Positions 53,099 to 60,809 of a stretch of DNA of 64,000 nt are shown piece after piece. Below the pieces are notes generated by a model. That model was not told the origin of the DNA, ran no database searches, and saw only the letters and a list, made by a program, of their open reading frames with translations. Position 1 is the first letter of the stretch. The number at the start of each line of letters is the position of its first letter. Source of the DNA: Roseovarius aestuarii (GTDB taxonomy: Bacteria; Pseudomonadota; Alphaproteobacteria; Rhodobacterales; Rhodobacteraceae); NCBI GenBank assembly GCA_027214255.1, contig JAPWHL010000005.1, positions 62,001 through 126,000 on the forward strand, written 5' to 3'. Position numbers and translations under genes: made by a program.

Positions 53099-53671
53099 TC
53101 AGCTCCAGCCGAACAGCGGCCAGCCAAAAATAGTCGGCAAAACGCGACGGTGTTCGCCAAAAAATTCCTGTGCCATCGACAAGGGGGTCGGCCATTTAGG
53201 ATGTAAAATGGCCTCTACCTCGTCCAGACCATAGCGCAGTTCGGCGTTGTGTCTGGCGGCGAGACGTTTCATCCGGTTGTTTTCCTTCAGACAGATCATC
53301 TGAAGGGTTCTGACGCCACGGTTCTGGGCAATGGTCAGAACGCGCTCGAACAGGGCGTCGCCTATGCCCATGTTTTGCCACATTTTTTCGACCGAAAACG
53401 CAGCTTCGGTGATGCCGTGTCTGGTGTGCGTGACGCCGCGCAATTCGGCAAGGCCGCGCAATTGGCCATCAATGGAAGCCCCGCAGACGATGCTGTCGTG
53501 ATGAAAGATATTTTTCGCATAAGTCACAACGCCGGCGTCGCTGATCGAGCCACAAAAACGTTCGTGCCGTGATTGGGCGTCCAGACGTAGGAAATGATCG
53601 CGGATTTCTGGCAGGTCATGCGCGTGAAGCCGTCGGACGGCACCATACGGATGGAGTATTTTGCGCTGCAT
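53099..53671 (-). CDS. GNAT acetyltransferase downstream of the sRNA array
   Basis: A 190-residue GNAT protein: an N-terminal RRLHAHDLPEIRDHFLRLDAQSRHERF segment, the acetyl-CoA loop QNMGIGDALFERVLTIA and VRTLQMICLKENNRMKRLA. Substrate unknown. The ATG at 53671 (MQRKILHPYG) is only about 20 bases past the terminator-like hairpin of the array, so expression may come from read-through. The frame is open through the array, but those codons are not protein-like. Confidence 0.82.
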   Translation of the reverse strand: MQRKILHPYGAVRRLHAHDLPEIRDHFLRLDAQSRHERFCGSISDAGVVTYAKNIFHHDSIVCGASIDGQLRGLAELRGVTHTRHGITEAAFSVEKMWQNMGIGDALFERVLTIAQNRGVRTLQMICLKENNRMKRLAARHNAELRYGLDEVEAILHPKWPTPLSMAQEFFGEHRRVLPTIFGWPLFGWS

Positions 53672-53685
53672 GACCCGGCGTCCTG

Positions 53686-53737
53686 ATGGCAAAAAGGTAA
53701 AGACCAGCATTCTCGGGAGGAGGTGAAAATGCTGGCC
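53686..53737 (-). ncRNA. Fourth CcsR/Cuckoo-type unit, doubling as terminator
   Basis: The last of four tandem units. GGCCAGCATT and AATGCTGGTC form a 10-bp stem (one G-U) whose loop holds CACCTCCTCCC. On the minus strand it runs into TTTACCTTTTTG, so it is both a CTCCTCCC hairpin and an intrinsic terminator. Confidence 0.65.
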
Positions 53738-53813
53738 TTTTGAGGAGGTGCCCGGTGGTGACCGAGTGCCATTTCGAGCATTGGATGACTCTGGGAGGAG
53801 CGAGATCCAACAC
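53738..53813 (-). ncRNA. Third CcsR/Cuckoo-type small RNA unit
   Basis: A 76-base unit starting GTGTTGGAT with CTCCTCCC at 53800-53793 in the loop of a TTGGAT/ATCCAA stem. Its second half diverges from units 1 and 2 and holds another CACCTCCTC (53749-53741). Ends are approximate. Confidence 0.65.
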
Positions 53814-53891
53814 TCTGTGCGTTGACGGGACATATTCAACGTCTGTCACCGCATGTCTCGGGGCAACTCTGGGAGGAGCGAGGCCCGAAAC
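53814..53891 (-). ncRNA. Second CcsR/Cuckoo-type small RNA unit
   Basis: A 78-base unit starting GTTTCGGG with CTCCTCCC at 53878-53871 in the loop of a TCGGG/CCCGA stem, followed by GCGGTGACAGACGTTGAA, shared with unit 1. Ends are approximate. Confidence 0.7.
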
Positions 53892-53968
53892 AGTTTGCGA
53901 GGGCGTTTTGTTTTCAACGACCGTCACCGCTCGCGTTGGACGACTCTGGGAGGAGCGAGGCCCAACAC
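53892..53968 (-). ncRNA. First CcsR/Cuckoo-type small RNA unit
   Basis: A 77-base unit 48 bases after the DUF1127 stop. It starts GTGTTGGG, with CTCCTCCC at 53955-53948 in the loop of a GTTGG/CCAAC stem, followed by GCGGTGACGGTCGTTGAA. In Rhodobacter sphaeroides the homologous CcsR1-4 RNAs are cut from a transcript with an upstream DUF1127 gene; this order is the same. The homology call rests on motif and gene order. Confidence 0.72.
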
Positions 53969-54016
53969 TTTCTGGTCCGTCCGTGGCGGAATTTGCGCCG
54001 CCGGACAGGAATTCAA

Positions 54017-54295
54017 TTAGCCTTTCTGGGCTTTTCTCGGAGCGCCTTTGATCATGTCGGCCGAGTATTGCGGAATTTCCGACCGGGTGATGCCGATCTC
54101 GGCAAGCTGGCGATCGCTCAGGGTCGACAGCATGGAAATCATCCGGCCAGTTTGGACAGCGCGCAACGTTGCCCCGGCGGTTGTTTTGGCTGAAACGGCG
54201 AAACCTGTCAGCGTTGAAGCCAGTTGGGAGATCCAGGCCGAGCCGTTGATCGCCTTGTGAGTGGTGGGCGTGGCTGTGTGCGAATTAAAGGTCAT
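54017..54295 (-). CDS. DUF1127 protein directly before the sRNA array (CcaF1-like)
   Basis: A 92-residue protein with the DUF1127 arginine-rich core near its C-terminal half (RMISMLSTLSDRQLAEIGITRSEI). In Rhodobacter the DUF1127 protein encoded before CcsR RNAs (RSP_6037, CcaF1) is an RNA-binding factor affecting their maturation; the same role is likely. The start has GGAG seven bases upstream and overlaps the end of the preceding DUF1127 gene by 11 bases in another frame. Confidence 0.88.
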   Translation of the reverse strand: MTFNSHTATPTTHKAINGSAWISQLASTLTGFAVSAKTTAGATLRAVQTGRMISMLSTLSDRQLAEIGITRSEIPQYSADMIKGAPRKAQKG

Positions 54296-54509
54296 ATGCT
54301 GTCTCCAGTGCTATTCTCTTGATGCTGCTACGGGAAATCCCCAAGTCCTTGAGATCTTTCTGGGTCAGTGACGACAGTTCGGCGTAGACTTTGCGGAACG
54401 TTGCCCTTTGGGCAGCTGCCTTGCGCAATGCGGTGCGCTTGTGCTGAAAAAATGTGCGCGCAGCGTCAAGAATGTTATCAAAGCTACCTATTGAACGGGT
54501 CGTATCCAT
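54285..54509 (-). CDS. DUF1127-like small protein
   Basis: A 74-residue basic protein with TFRKVYAELSSLTQKDLKDLGISRSSIKRIA, the DUF1127/YjiS pattern. It is first in the transcript that continues into the second DUF1127 gene and the sRNAs. AGGAAG lies before the ATG. Two overlapping DUF1127 genes in front of a CcsR-like array is more than the single gene described in Rhodobacter. Confidence 0.82.
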   Translation of the reverse strand: MDTTRSIGSFDNILDAARTFFQHKRTALRKAAAQRATFRKVYAELSSLTQKDLKDLGISRSSIKRIALETAYDL

Positions 54510-54533
54510 TATTACTTCCTACTTCTTGCTGCG

Positions 54534-54553
54534 GTGCAGTATTCATGCTGCAC
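54534..54553. promoter_or_regulatory. Inverted repeat GTGCAG-N8-CTGCAC between the DUF1127 and lysR genes
   Basis: A perfect 6-bp inverted repeat in the divergent gap, 25 bases before the first DUF1127 ATG. It may be a regulator operator (the LysR gene is adjacent) or a 5'-leader hairpin. Confidence 0.45.
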
Positions 54554-54557
54554 TGCA

Positions 54558-54586
54558 GAGATACGAAACTATGATAGCGCTCGCAA
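54558..54586 (-). promoter_or_regulatory. Promoter candidate for the DUF1127/sRNA transcript
   Basis: On the minus strand TTGCGA (54586-54581), a 17-base spacer and TATCTC (54563-54558). It is compatible with sigma-70 or RpoH-type promoters; inspection cannot tell which. Confidence 0.35.
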
Positions 54587-54640
54587 CTGGTACGAATGGC
54601 ACAGGGCATGTGCCGAAATGGAATAGGAAGGTTTTGTCGG

Positions 54641-55555
54641 ATGGACATGTCCTCGCAGATGTTGATTTTTGCGAAAGTCGTTGAGCAGGGGAGCTTCTCT
54701 GCGGCGGCAAGGGCGATGGGGCAAACGCCTTCGGCTGTCAGCAAGCAGATCGCATTGTTGGAAAATCAGGTGCAATACCGCCTGCTCAATCGCACACGCA
54801 CAGGGATATCGCCCACGCAAGAGGGGCAGGAATTCTTTGAGAAATGTAAAGCGATGGCCGAAAAATTCCACGAGGCCGAGGCGATGATCCTGCATTTGGA
54901 CGGCACGCCGCGCGGCACGCTTCGGGTGGCATCCAGCGTGGCGTTCGGGAAATCTCAGTTGATACCGGCCTTGCCGACGTTTCTGGAAGAAAACCCCGAA
55001 GTGCAGGTGTCGCTGGATCTGACAGACCGGGATGTCGATCTTCAAGGCGAAGGGTTTGACGCGATCATCCGCTTTGCCGAGCAACGGATCAGCCCCGATA
55101 TTATGACGCGGCGCATCATGCGCAGTGGGCGGGTTCTATGTGCCTCTCCGGCGTACTTAGAGCGCCGGGGCGTGCCCAAAAGCTTTGACGCATTGAAACA
55201 GCACAACTGCCTAAGAATCGCAGGAAACAGAACCCGCAACACATGGAGCGAGGTGAAGCTGACCAATGGCCAACCCTTTGAGGCACAAGGCAGTTTTGAG
55301 GGGAACAGCACCGATGTGGTATACCGCGCGGCGCTTGCCGGAATTGGAATTGCGCGCCTGCCTTGTTACATGACGGACCAGAAATTCAAGTCGGGCGAAT
55401 TGGTTCACGTCCTTCCGGAATATGCCCCTCCCAGTACGGATATCGCCGTGATGTTTGCCGACAAGCGCAATCTTGCCCCCAAGATCCGCGTTTTCATCGA
55501 CTTTCTTGTGGATCGGTTCCGCGATGGGGCTGACCAGAAAATGACGGGCACCTGA
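54641..55555 (+). CDS. LysR-family transcriptional regulator
   Basis: A 304-residue LysR regulator: N-terminal winged helix (MLIFAKVVEQGSFSAAARAMGQTPSAVSKQI) and a CrgA/AaeR-like effector-binding domain. I chose the ATG at 54641 with AGGAAGG nine bases upstream. It is divergent from the DUF1127/sRNA transcript and upstream of a carboxymuconolactone-decarboxylase-family gene, which it may regulate. The inverted repeat at 54534-54553 is a candidate operator. Confidence 0.92.
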   Translation: MDMSSQMLIFAKVVEQGSFSAAARAMGQTPSAVSKQIALLENQVQYRLLNRTRTGISPTQEGQEFFEKCKAMAEKFHEAEAMILHLDGTPRGTLRVASSVAFGKSQLIPALPTFLEENPEVQVSLDLTDRDVDLQGEGFDAIIRFAEQRISPDIMTRRIMRSGRVLCASPAYLERRGVPKSFDALKQHNCLRIAGNRTRNTWSEVKLTNGQPFEAQGSFEGNSTDVVYRAALAGIGIARLPCYMTDQKFKSGELVHVLPEYAPPSTDIAVMFADKRNLAPKIRVFIDFLVDRFRDGADQKMTGT

Positions 55556-55586
55556 GGCGCAAACCACTCCCTGAAAAGAGCAGAAC

Positions 55587-55973
55587 ATGACACAGACCAC
55601 AACCGAGCGGGGCAGAGAGCTGTCCGAGCAATTGAACCCCGGAATGGAGGATGCGTTAAACGCGCGCTATGGCCATTTGTTGCCCGGCATGGCGGAAGGG
55701 GTGGTCGATTTTGCCTATGGCCGACAATATGCGCGCCCGGGGCTGCCCTTGCGTGACAGATATCTGGCGACCATCGCCGCCTTGACCGCATTGGGCGCGC
55801 AAACGCGACCGCAGCTAAAAGTGAACATCGCAGGTGGATTAAAGGCCGGGCTGACACAACAGGAGATTGCCGAGACCATCTGGCAAATGGCGTTGTACGG
55901 CGGGTTTCCGGCCGCGATCAACGGTTTGAACGCCGCGCTAGAGGTGTTCGAGGCCGAAGATAGCGCGGACTGA
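55587..55973 (+). CDS. Carboxymuconolactone decarboxylase family protein
   Basis: A 128-residue helical protein of the CMD/AhpD family ([59 protein letters not shown]). It lacks the CxxC pair of AhpD peroxidase relatives, so it resembles the decarboxylase type. Substrate unknown. It follows lysR by 31 bases on the same strand. Confidence 0.87.
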   Translation: MTQTTTERGRELSEQLNPGMEDALNARYGHLLPGMAEGVVDFAYGRQYARPGLPLRDRYLATIAALTALGAQTRPQLKVNIAGGLKAGLTQQEIAETIWQMALYGGFPAAINGLNAALEVFEAEDSAD

Positions 55974-56232
55974 CAACGCATGCGCCGCGCCATTTTTGTG
56001 GCTGCTTGCCTTGATCGGGTCGTTTCAGGTCAACGTCCTGTATGTCGCGGGGGACTTGCGTCGGTCATGGACGCGGGTGAAACGCGGATACAGAGCATCA
56101 TTCAGTTTACCATGGACGCGGGCCGGTGAATGGGTCGTGCCTTTGACGGGCGGAAAACACCTGTCTTTGCTGGGTGTTAATGGGTAGGAATGGCGTGGAT
56201 ATTCATCACAGCACAAACGTCAGGGTGTCAAA
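55974..56232. other. Gap with a 12-base direct repeat
   Basis: CATGGACGCGGG occurs at 56066-56077 and 56111-56122, 45 bases apart, and AACACC/GGTGTT can pair near 56153-56176. No gene is supported; a 63-codon frame here has no ribosome site or family features. Confidence 0.4.
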
Positions 56233-57078
56233 GTGAGTGCATTGGTTTTCGTTGCCGTCCTAGGTGCTGCATTATTGCATGCGGCATGGAATGCCTTGGT
56301 CAAAGGCGGGGCAGACAAAACGATGAGCATGGGTGCCGTTGTTCTGGGTCATGTGCCCGTCGCGGTTCTTGTGGTGCTAATGGTGCCTTTGCCCGCGGTT
56401 GAAAGCCTGCCCTATCTGGCGGCGGGTGTTTTGTTGCATTTCGGGTATCAGTTGTTCTTGCTCAAATCCTACCAGATCGGGGATTTGACACAGGTCTATC
56501 CTATTGCGCGTGGGGCTGCGCCGCTGATCGTGGCGGTGTTTTCGGTGGTTGTTTTAGGGGTTCATCTGGACCCATTAGAGATGCTGGCAGTCGTTGTGAT
56601 TGGTTGCGGCATCATCAGCCTTGCCTTGGTGCGTCGTGCAGATGGTCAACGTAATGGGCATGCTGCCCTGCTGGCCCTGACGACGGGGCTGTTTATTGCT
56701 TCTTACTCTTTGGTGGACGGGTTGGGGGCGCGCGTGGCTGGCACGTCGCTTGGATTTTATGGTTGGCTGGCTATCGGCAACGGGGCGCTTATGAGCGCTT
56801 ATCTGGTGGTGAAATCCCCCGGCACGCTGCGCGCTGTTGCAACGCGGGGACGCCGCGTTTTTGTCTTGGGCGGTGGGGCATCGTTTGTGGCATATGCTAT
56901 TGTAACATGGGCCTTTACGCAGGCCCCGATTGCATTGGTCACCGCGCTGCGGGAAACCAGCATTGTGTTTGCCTTGCTGATCGGGGTCTTTTTCCTCAAA
57001 GAGCGTTTGGATCTGGTCAAGCTGTTCTCGACCCTCACGACATTACTGGGCGCGGCCTTGCTACGTTTTGCCAAATAG
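56233..57078 (+). CDS. DMT-superfamily (EamA) transporter
   Basis: A 281-residue membrane protein with about ten helices and two EamA repeats (LHAAWNALVKGG, GDLTQVYPIARGAAPLIVAV; ALVTALRETSIVFALLIGVFFLKERLD). Metabolite exporter or importer; substrate unknown. It begins at GTG. Confidence 0.9.
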   Translation: MSALVFVAVLGAALLHAAWNALVKGGADKTMSMGAVVLGHVPVAVLVVLMVPLPAVESLPYLAAGVLLHFGYQLFLLKSYQIGDLTQVYPIARGAAPLIVAVFSVVVLGVHLDPLEMLAVVVIGCGIISLALVRRADGQRNGHAALLALTTGLFIASYSLVDGLGARVAGTSLGFYGWLAIGNGALMSAYLVVKSPGTLRAVATRGRRVFVLGGGASFVAYAIVTWAFTQAPIALVTALRETSIVFALLIGVFFLKERLDLVKLFSTLTTLLGAALLRFAK

Positions 57079-57118
57079 CGGAATGCGATGCGGGTTCTGG
57101 CGTATTATGCTCGCGCGG

Positions 57119-57790
57119 CTAAGTGCCGGATATTGCCCCGTCCTCGGTCAGGATCATGTCCATAGGAATGTCATGGGGCTGTGGAAAGATCGTGGTCAGC
57201 CGGGCCGAGGCATAGCCAATACCGATCTTGAAGGGACGCGGGATGAGTGCGGCCAGTGTACGGTCAAAATATCCCCCGCCATAGCCCAGCCGATAGGCTT
57301 CGCCATCCCAGCCCACCAGCGGTGCCAGCGCGATTTGGGGTGTTAAAACCGGCGCATCCGCCGGGGGGACGGGAATGTTCCAATCGCCGCGCACCATTTT
57401 GGTGTCAGGGGTCCAGTGGCGAAAGACCAGCGGCGCCGCCTTGGTTTCCACCAAGGGCAGCGCGATCGTGACCCCCGCATCGTGCAAAGCATGCATCAAG
57501 GGGCGCAAATTTGGTTCGCCCTTGATCGGCCAGTAAAGGGACATAACCAAGCCGCGTGCGCCGTCGAACCTGTCATGTAGTGCGCGTTCCAGCCTGTCGG
57601 ATATGCGTTGGGACACGGCACTGTGATCCTCGACGCTGCGAGATTTGCGTCTCTCCAGTAGGTCAATCCGCGTCGCCTTGCGCCAGCGGGCAACATCGCG
57701 GGCCTGTGCAGGATCAACGCCGGACGGGTCCAGATGGGCCGAGCAGGGGGAGGACGCGTATCCGTTCGTTGGTGTGGCGGTGTTGCTCAT
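57119..57790 (-). CDS. 5-formyltetrahydrofolate cyclo-ligase
   Basis: Makes 5,10-methenyltetrahydrofolate from 5-formyl-THF with ATP. 223 residues: WRKATRIDLLERRKSRS, YWPIKGEPNLRPL and the phosphate-binding RLGYGGGYFDRTLA near the end. The start codon overlaps the stop of the nitronate monooxygenase gene (ATGA). Confidence 0.93.
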   Translation of the reverse strand: MSNTATPTNGYASSPCSAHLDPSGVDPAQARDVARWRKATRIDLLERRKSRSVEDHSAVSQRISDRLERALHDRFDGARGLVMSLYWPIKGEPNLRPLMHALHDAGVTIALPLVETKAAPLVFRHWTPDTKMVRGDWNIPVPPADAPVLTPQIALAPLVGWDGEAYRLGYGGGYFDRTLAALIPRPFKIGIGYASARLTTIFPQPHDIPMDMILTEDGAISGT

Positions 57791-58818
57791 GTCTGATGGT
57801 CCTGTGGCGGGGTTGCGTTCAGGCAGGTCAGTGCCTCGCTCACCATCTGTTGCATCCGTTGGCCTGCCGGGGTGATGTCACGGATCAGCCCTGCGCCTTG
57901 GCCTGCGAAACTGGGCATCGCCTCAAGATCGCCAGTGGTGCAGCGCAGGGGGGAATCGGTGCTGAACCGATAGCGCGGCTGATCGTCGTCCCACGCGATC
58001 ACGTCGCGCGGTAGTGTGTCGGGATCATGCCCCATCAACGCGCCGTTTAGTTCGTGGGTGATGCTATTGGCCAGCACCCGCACCGCCGCGCCCTTGGGCC
58101 AGTTCAGCACAAACACATCGGTCAAAACCGTATCCGCCCCGTCGGCCTGTACAACGCGTTGCTTGTGATAGGCATGGGCAAAAGATTCGTCCGTTGCCAA
58201 AAACGCCGTGCCACATTGCACGCCTTCGGCCCCCAAGGTCAGCGCCGCCGCCAGCCCCTTGCCCGACGATACACCACCGGCGATGACGACAGGCAGGGAT
58301 GTTTGTTGCAGTATCGTTTCGGCTAGCGGGTATGAGCCGATGCGGCCGTGAACATGGCCACCCGCCTCGATTCCCTGCGCGATGATCACGTCCGCGCCGG
58401 CGTCCTCGGCCAGTTGCGCCTGTTGGGGTGTGCCAACCTGATGCAAGACCAGCGCGCCGTGGTTTTTGACCCGCGCGACCACCTCGGGCAGCACATCCCA
58501 AAAGAACGAAAACGCGGTGACGCCCAAGTCCAGACACTGGCGAATCTGCGCATCCAGCAAGGCGGGATCGGTTGCCGCCGGGATCAGGTTGACCGCAAAG
58601 GGGCGGTCCGTCGCGGCCCTGAGCGCCGTCACCTGCTGGGCTATCAGGGCAGGGGCTTCGCGCACCATGCCCAAAGCCGGATAACCGCCCGCATTTGCGA
58701 TTGCCGCCGCCAGCTCCCATCGGGCAACACCGCCCATCCCGGCAAGCAGGATTGGAACATCGCATCCCAGCAGATCGCATAGCGGTGTGTGAAGCGTGTG
58801 ATTCGGGTTAGTGGCCAT
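57787..58818 (-). CDS. Nitronate monooxygenase family protein
   Basis: A 343-residue FMN-dependent TIM-barrel enzyme. Motifs: LLAGMGGVARWELAAAIANAGG, DVIIAQGIEAGGHVHG (substrate histidine) and VVIAGGVSSGKGLAAALTLGAEGVQCGTAFLATDES, typical of NMO/2-nitropropane dioxygenase. Trans-2-enoyl-ACP reductase FabK shares the fold, so the natural substrate is not certain. Co-transcribed with the cyclo-ligase gene. Confidence 0.88.
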   Translation of the reverse strand: MATNPNHTLHTPLCDLLGCDVPILLAGMGGVARWELAAAIANAGGYPALGMVREAPALIAQQVTALRAATDRPFAVNLIPAATDPALLDAQIRQCLDLGVTAFSFFWDVLPEVVARVKNHGALVLHQVGTPQQAQLAEDAGADVIIAQGIEAGGHVHGRIGSYPLAETILQQTSLPVVIAGGVSSGKGLAAALTLGAEGVQCGTAFLATDESFAHAYHKQRVVQADGADTVLTDVFVLNWPKGAAVRVLANSITHELNGALMGHDPDTLPRDVIAWDDDQPRYRFSTDSPLRCTTGDLEAMPSFAGQGAGLIRDITPAGQRMQQMVSEALTCLNATPPQDHQT

Positions 58819-59028
58819 ATGATCAGCTCCCCCAGTATTGGCGCAGGCTAGGACGTTCGGAAGCGTTGGGCAATGTCAAGTTTAGGCGTGAGGTGTGGCA
58901 TTGGCCCAGAGGTATAGGGCGGGTTGCAGGGAAAATACCCTAGCGAATTTCCGCGCAGTCTGCACCCGAACGCTTGCATTCCGCGCCCCTGCGGCGAAGG
59001 GTGATTTGTACCTTTAGGAGGATCCCCC

Positions 59029-60660
59029 ATGCGTGTTTTACCCCTCATTCTTGCCGTGTTTCCTGTCACTTTGTGGGCAGGCGACATCCCCCTGACCAGT
59101 CATGTCACAGACGTGACGCTGTATCCGCAAGGCGCGACGATACACCGGCAGGTCCCGTTCAGTGCCCCAGCGGGTCAACATGATTTGATCCTGATCGATC
59201 TGCCTGCCAGAACTGACCTCAATTCGGTACGGGTGGCTGTGACCGGCGCGACATTGGGTGGTGTCACCGCGCGGCGCGATTTCGTTCCTCCCAGAGATGC
59301 GGCAGAATCGGTGGCCTATGAGGCAGCCGTCGAACGCGTGGAACGGTTGGAGCAAGCCTTGCAAGGGGAGCGGGCCAAGATTGCCCGGATGCGCCTTGCG
59401 CAGGATGCCGCCGAGGCGCAGGTGAGGTTTCTGGGTCAGTTGGGCAAAGGGGACGGCGCGGCGCAAATGGATGTCGCGGCCCTACGAGACTTGACCCAGA
59501 TGATCGGGGAGCAGACCCTTGCCGCCCGACAGGCTGCGCATGACGCGATGCAGACAGCCGAAGAGGCCGAGCGCGCATTGAAAGACACAATAGAGGCGCT
59601 GGAACAGGCACGTCAGGCGCGCGATGCTCTGGTGCAGGACACGCCCGAGCGCGCCATGCTTGCAGTATCAATTACCGCTGATGGGGCCACAGAAGGGCAA
59701 CTCGACATCAGCTATCAGGCGCATGAGGCGGGTTGGAGCCCGGTTTATGACGTGAAGCTGGATCGCGCAAACTCCGCGGTCAGCATGACGCGCGGTGCGA
59801 TGATTCACCAATTCACAGGCGAAAGTTGGAAAGATGTGTCGCTGACCCTGTCCACCGTGCGTCCCAGCGGGCGGTCCGCACCCAGCGAGATCGGCCCATT
59901 GTTGCGCCGTATCGAAGACCCGGCCAAACTGATGCGCAAAGAGGCGGTTGGCGCGGCTTATGACCAAGGCGCCTTGCTCGCCGCGCCGATGGCAGAACCG
60001 ATCATGGCCGACGAGGTGGTCACTATGGCCACTGCCGCTTTTGACGGCTTGTCGGTGACCTATCGTTATCCCGGAACGGTAAATGTGACGACAGGCGCGG
60101 ATGCGTTGCGCATCGCGCTGGGCGATCTGGAGACCTCTGCCACGCTCGAGGCCCGCGCCGTGCCGTTGTTTGATGAAACGGCCTATCTGGTCGCCAAATT
60201 CACCAATGACACCGGGGAATTGATCCTGCCCGGACACAGCAGCCTGTATCTGGACGGGACGTTGATTGGTCAGATGCAAACTGATCTGATGCCTGCGGGG
60301 GGGGAGGCGGAACTCCCGTTTGGGCCGATTGAGGGGCTTACCCTGACGCGTTTGGTTCTGGAACGTGAAGAAGGCGGCAGCGGCTTGATCAGCAAGTCCA
60401 GTGATCTGAGCGAACGCGTACGGATTGAGGCCAAGAACCTGACCGCCCAGACATGGCCCCTGCGCGTGCTGGACCGTGTCCCGTATTCGGAGCAGGAAGA
60501 TCTGAAGATTACGTGGAAAGCTGATCCAAGCCCGACTGAAATCGATGTTGATGATCAACGTGGCGTTTTGAGCTGGAGTGTGGATCTGGCCCCCGGTGAC
60601 AGTCAGCTGATTACTGTCGATCGCGCACTGCAATGGCCCGAGGATAAGGTGCTGCGATAG
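59029..60660 (+). CDS. MuiA-like DUF4139/DUF4140 protein
   Basis: A 543-residue secreted protein: signal peptide about 1-17, a DUF4140 beta domain (PLTSHVTDVTLYPQGATIHRQVPF), a coiled coil (about 95-205) and a C-terminal DUF4139 beta domain (YDVKLDRANSAVSMTRGAMIHQFTGESWKDVSLTLSTV). This is the mucoidy-inhibitor-A family; mechanism unknown. TAGGAGG lies eight bases before the ATG. Confidence 0.9.
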   Translation: MRVLPLILAVFPVTLWAGDIPLTSHVTDVTLYPQGATIHRQVPFSAPAGQHDLILIDLPARTDLNSVRVAVTGATLGGVTARRDFVPPRDAAESVAYEAAVERVERLEQALQGERAKIARMRLAQDAAEAQVRFLGQLGKGDGAAQMDVAALRDLTQMIGEQTLAARQAAHDAMQTAEEAERALKDTIEALEQARQARDALVQDTPERAMLAVSITADGATEGQLDISYQAHEAGWSPVYDVKLDRANSAVSMTRGAMIHQFTGESWKDVSLTLSTVRPSGRSAPSEIGPLLRRIEDPAKLMRKEAVGAAYDQGALLAAPMAEPIMADEVVTMATAAFDGLSVTYRYPGTVNVTTGADALRIALGDLETSATLEARAVPLFDETAYLVAKFTNDTGELILPGHSSLYLDGTLIGQMQTDLMPAGGEAELPFGPIEGLTLTRLVLEREEGGSGLISKSSDLSERVRIEAKNLTAQTWPLRVLDRVPYSEQEDLKITWKADPSPTEIDVDDQRGVLSWSVDLAPGDSQLITVDRALQWPEDKVLR

Positions 60661-60710
60661 GCCAGGTTTTCCGGCAATCGCCTGACGGTCGGCTTTAGGG
60701 GCTGACCGAT

Positions 60711-60785
60711 GGGGGCGCTGCCCCCGACGGTGAAAACGCGGGGCGTTTTCACCGTCTCCCCCGGGATATTTTTAGCCAGAAGATG
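60711..60785 (+). terminator. Double hairpin with the recurrent GGGATATTTTT motif
   Basis: GGGGGC-GCT-GCCCCC (60711-60725) is followed by a perfect 14-bp stem GACGGTGAAAACGC-GGG-GCGTTTTCACCGTC (60726-60756), then TCCCCCGGGATATTTTTAGCCAGAAGATG. It lies 50 bases after the MuiA-like gene and just before the convergent carbonic anhydrase stop. Confidence 0.7.
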
Positions 60786-60809
60786 CGATCAGGGGCTTTA
60801 TGGGACGCC

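Noticed and set aside
53672..53839. Extended GNAT reading frame through the sRNA array
   Set aside because: The codons follow RNA hairpins rather than protein features, and the domain begins at MQRKILHPYG.
53686..53968. Tandem 77-base periodicity as a CRISPR array
   Set aside because: The repeat is long and imperfect, the between-repeat parts are also conserved, and there are only four units. The CTCCTCCC loops, stems and DUF1127 context explain it better.
56066..56122. 12-base direct repeat CATGGACGCGGG as an attachment site or insertion footprint
   Set aside because: There is no mobile gene between the copies, which are only 45 bases apart.
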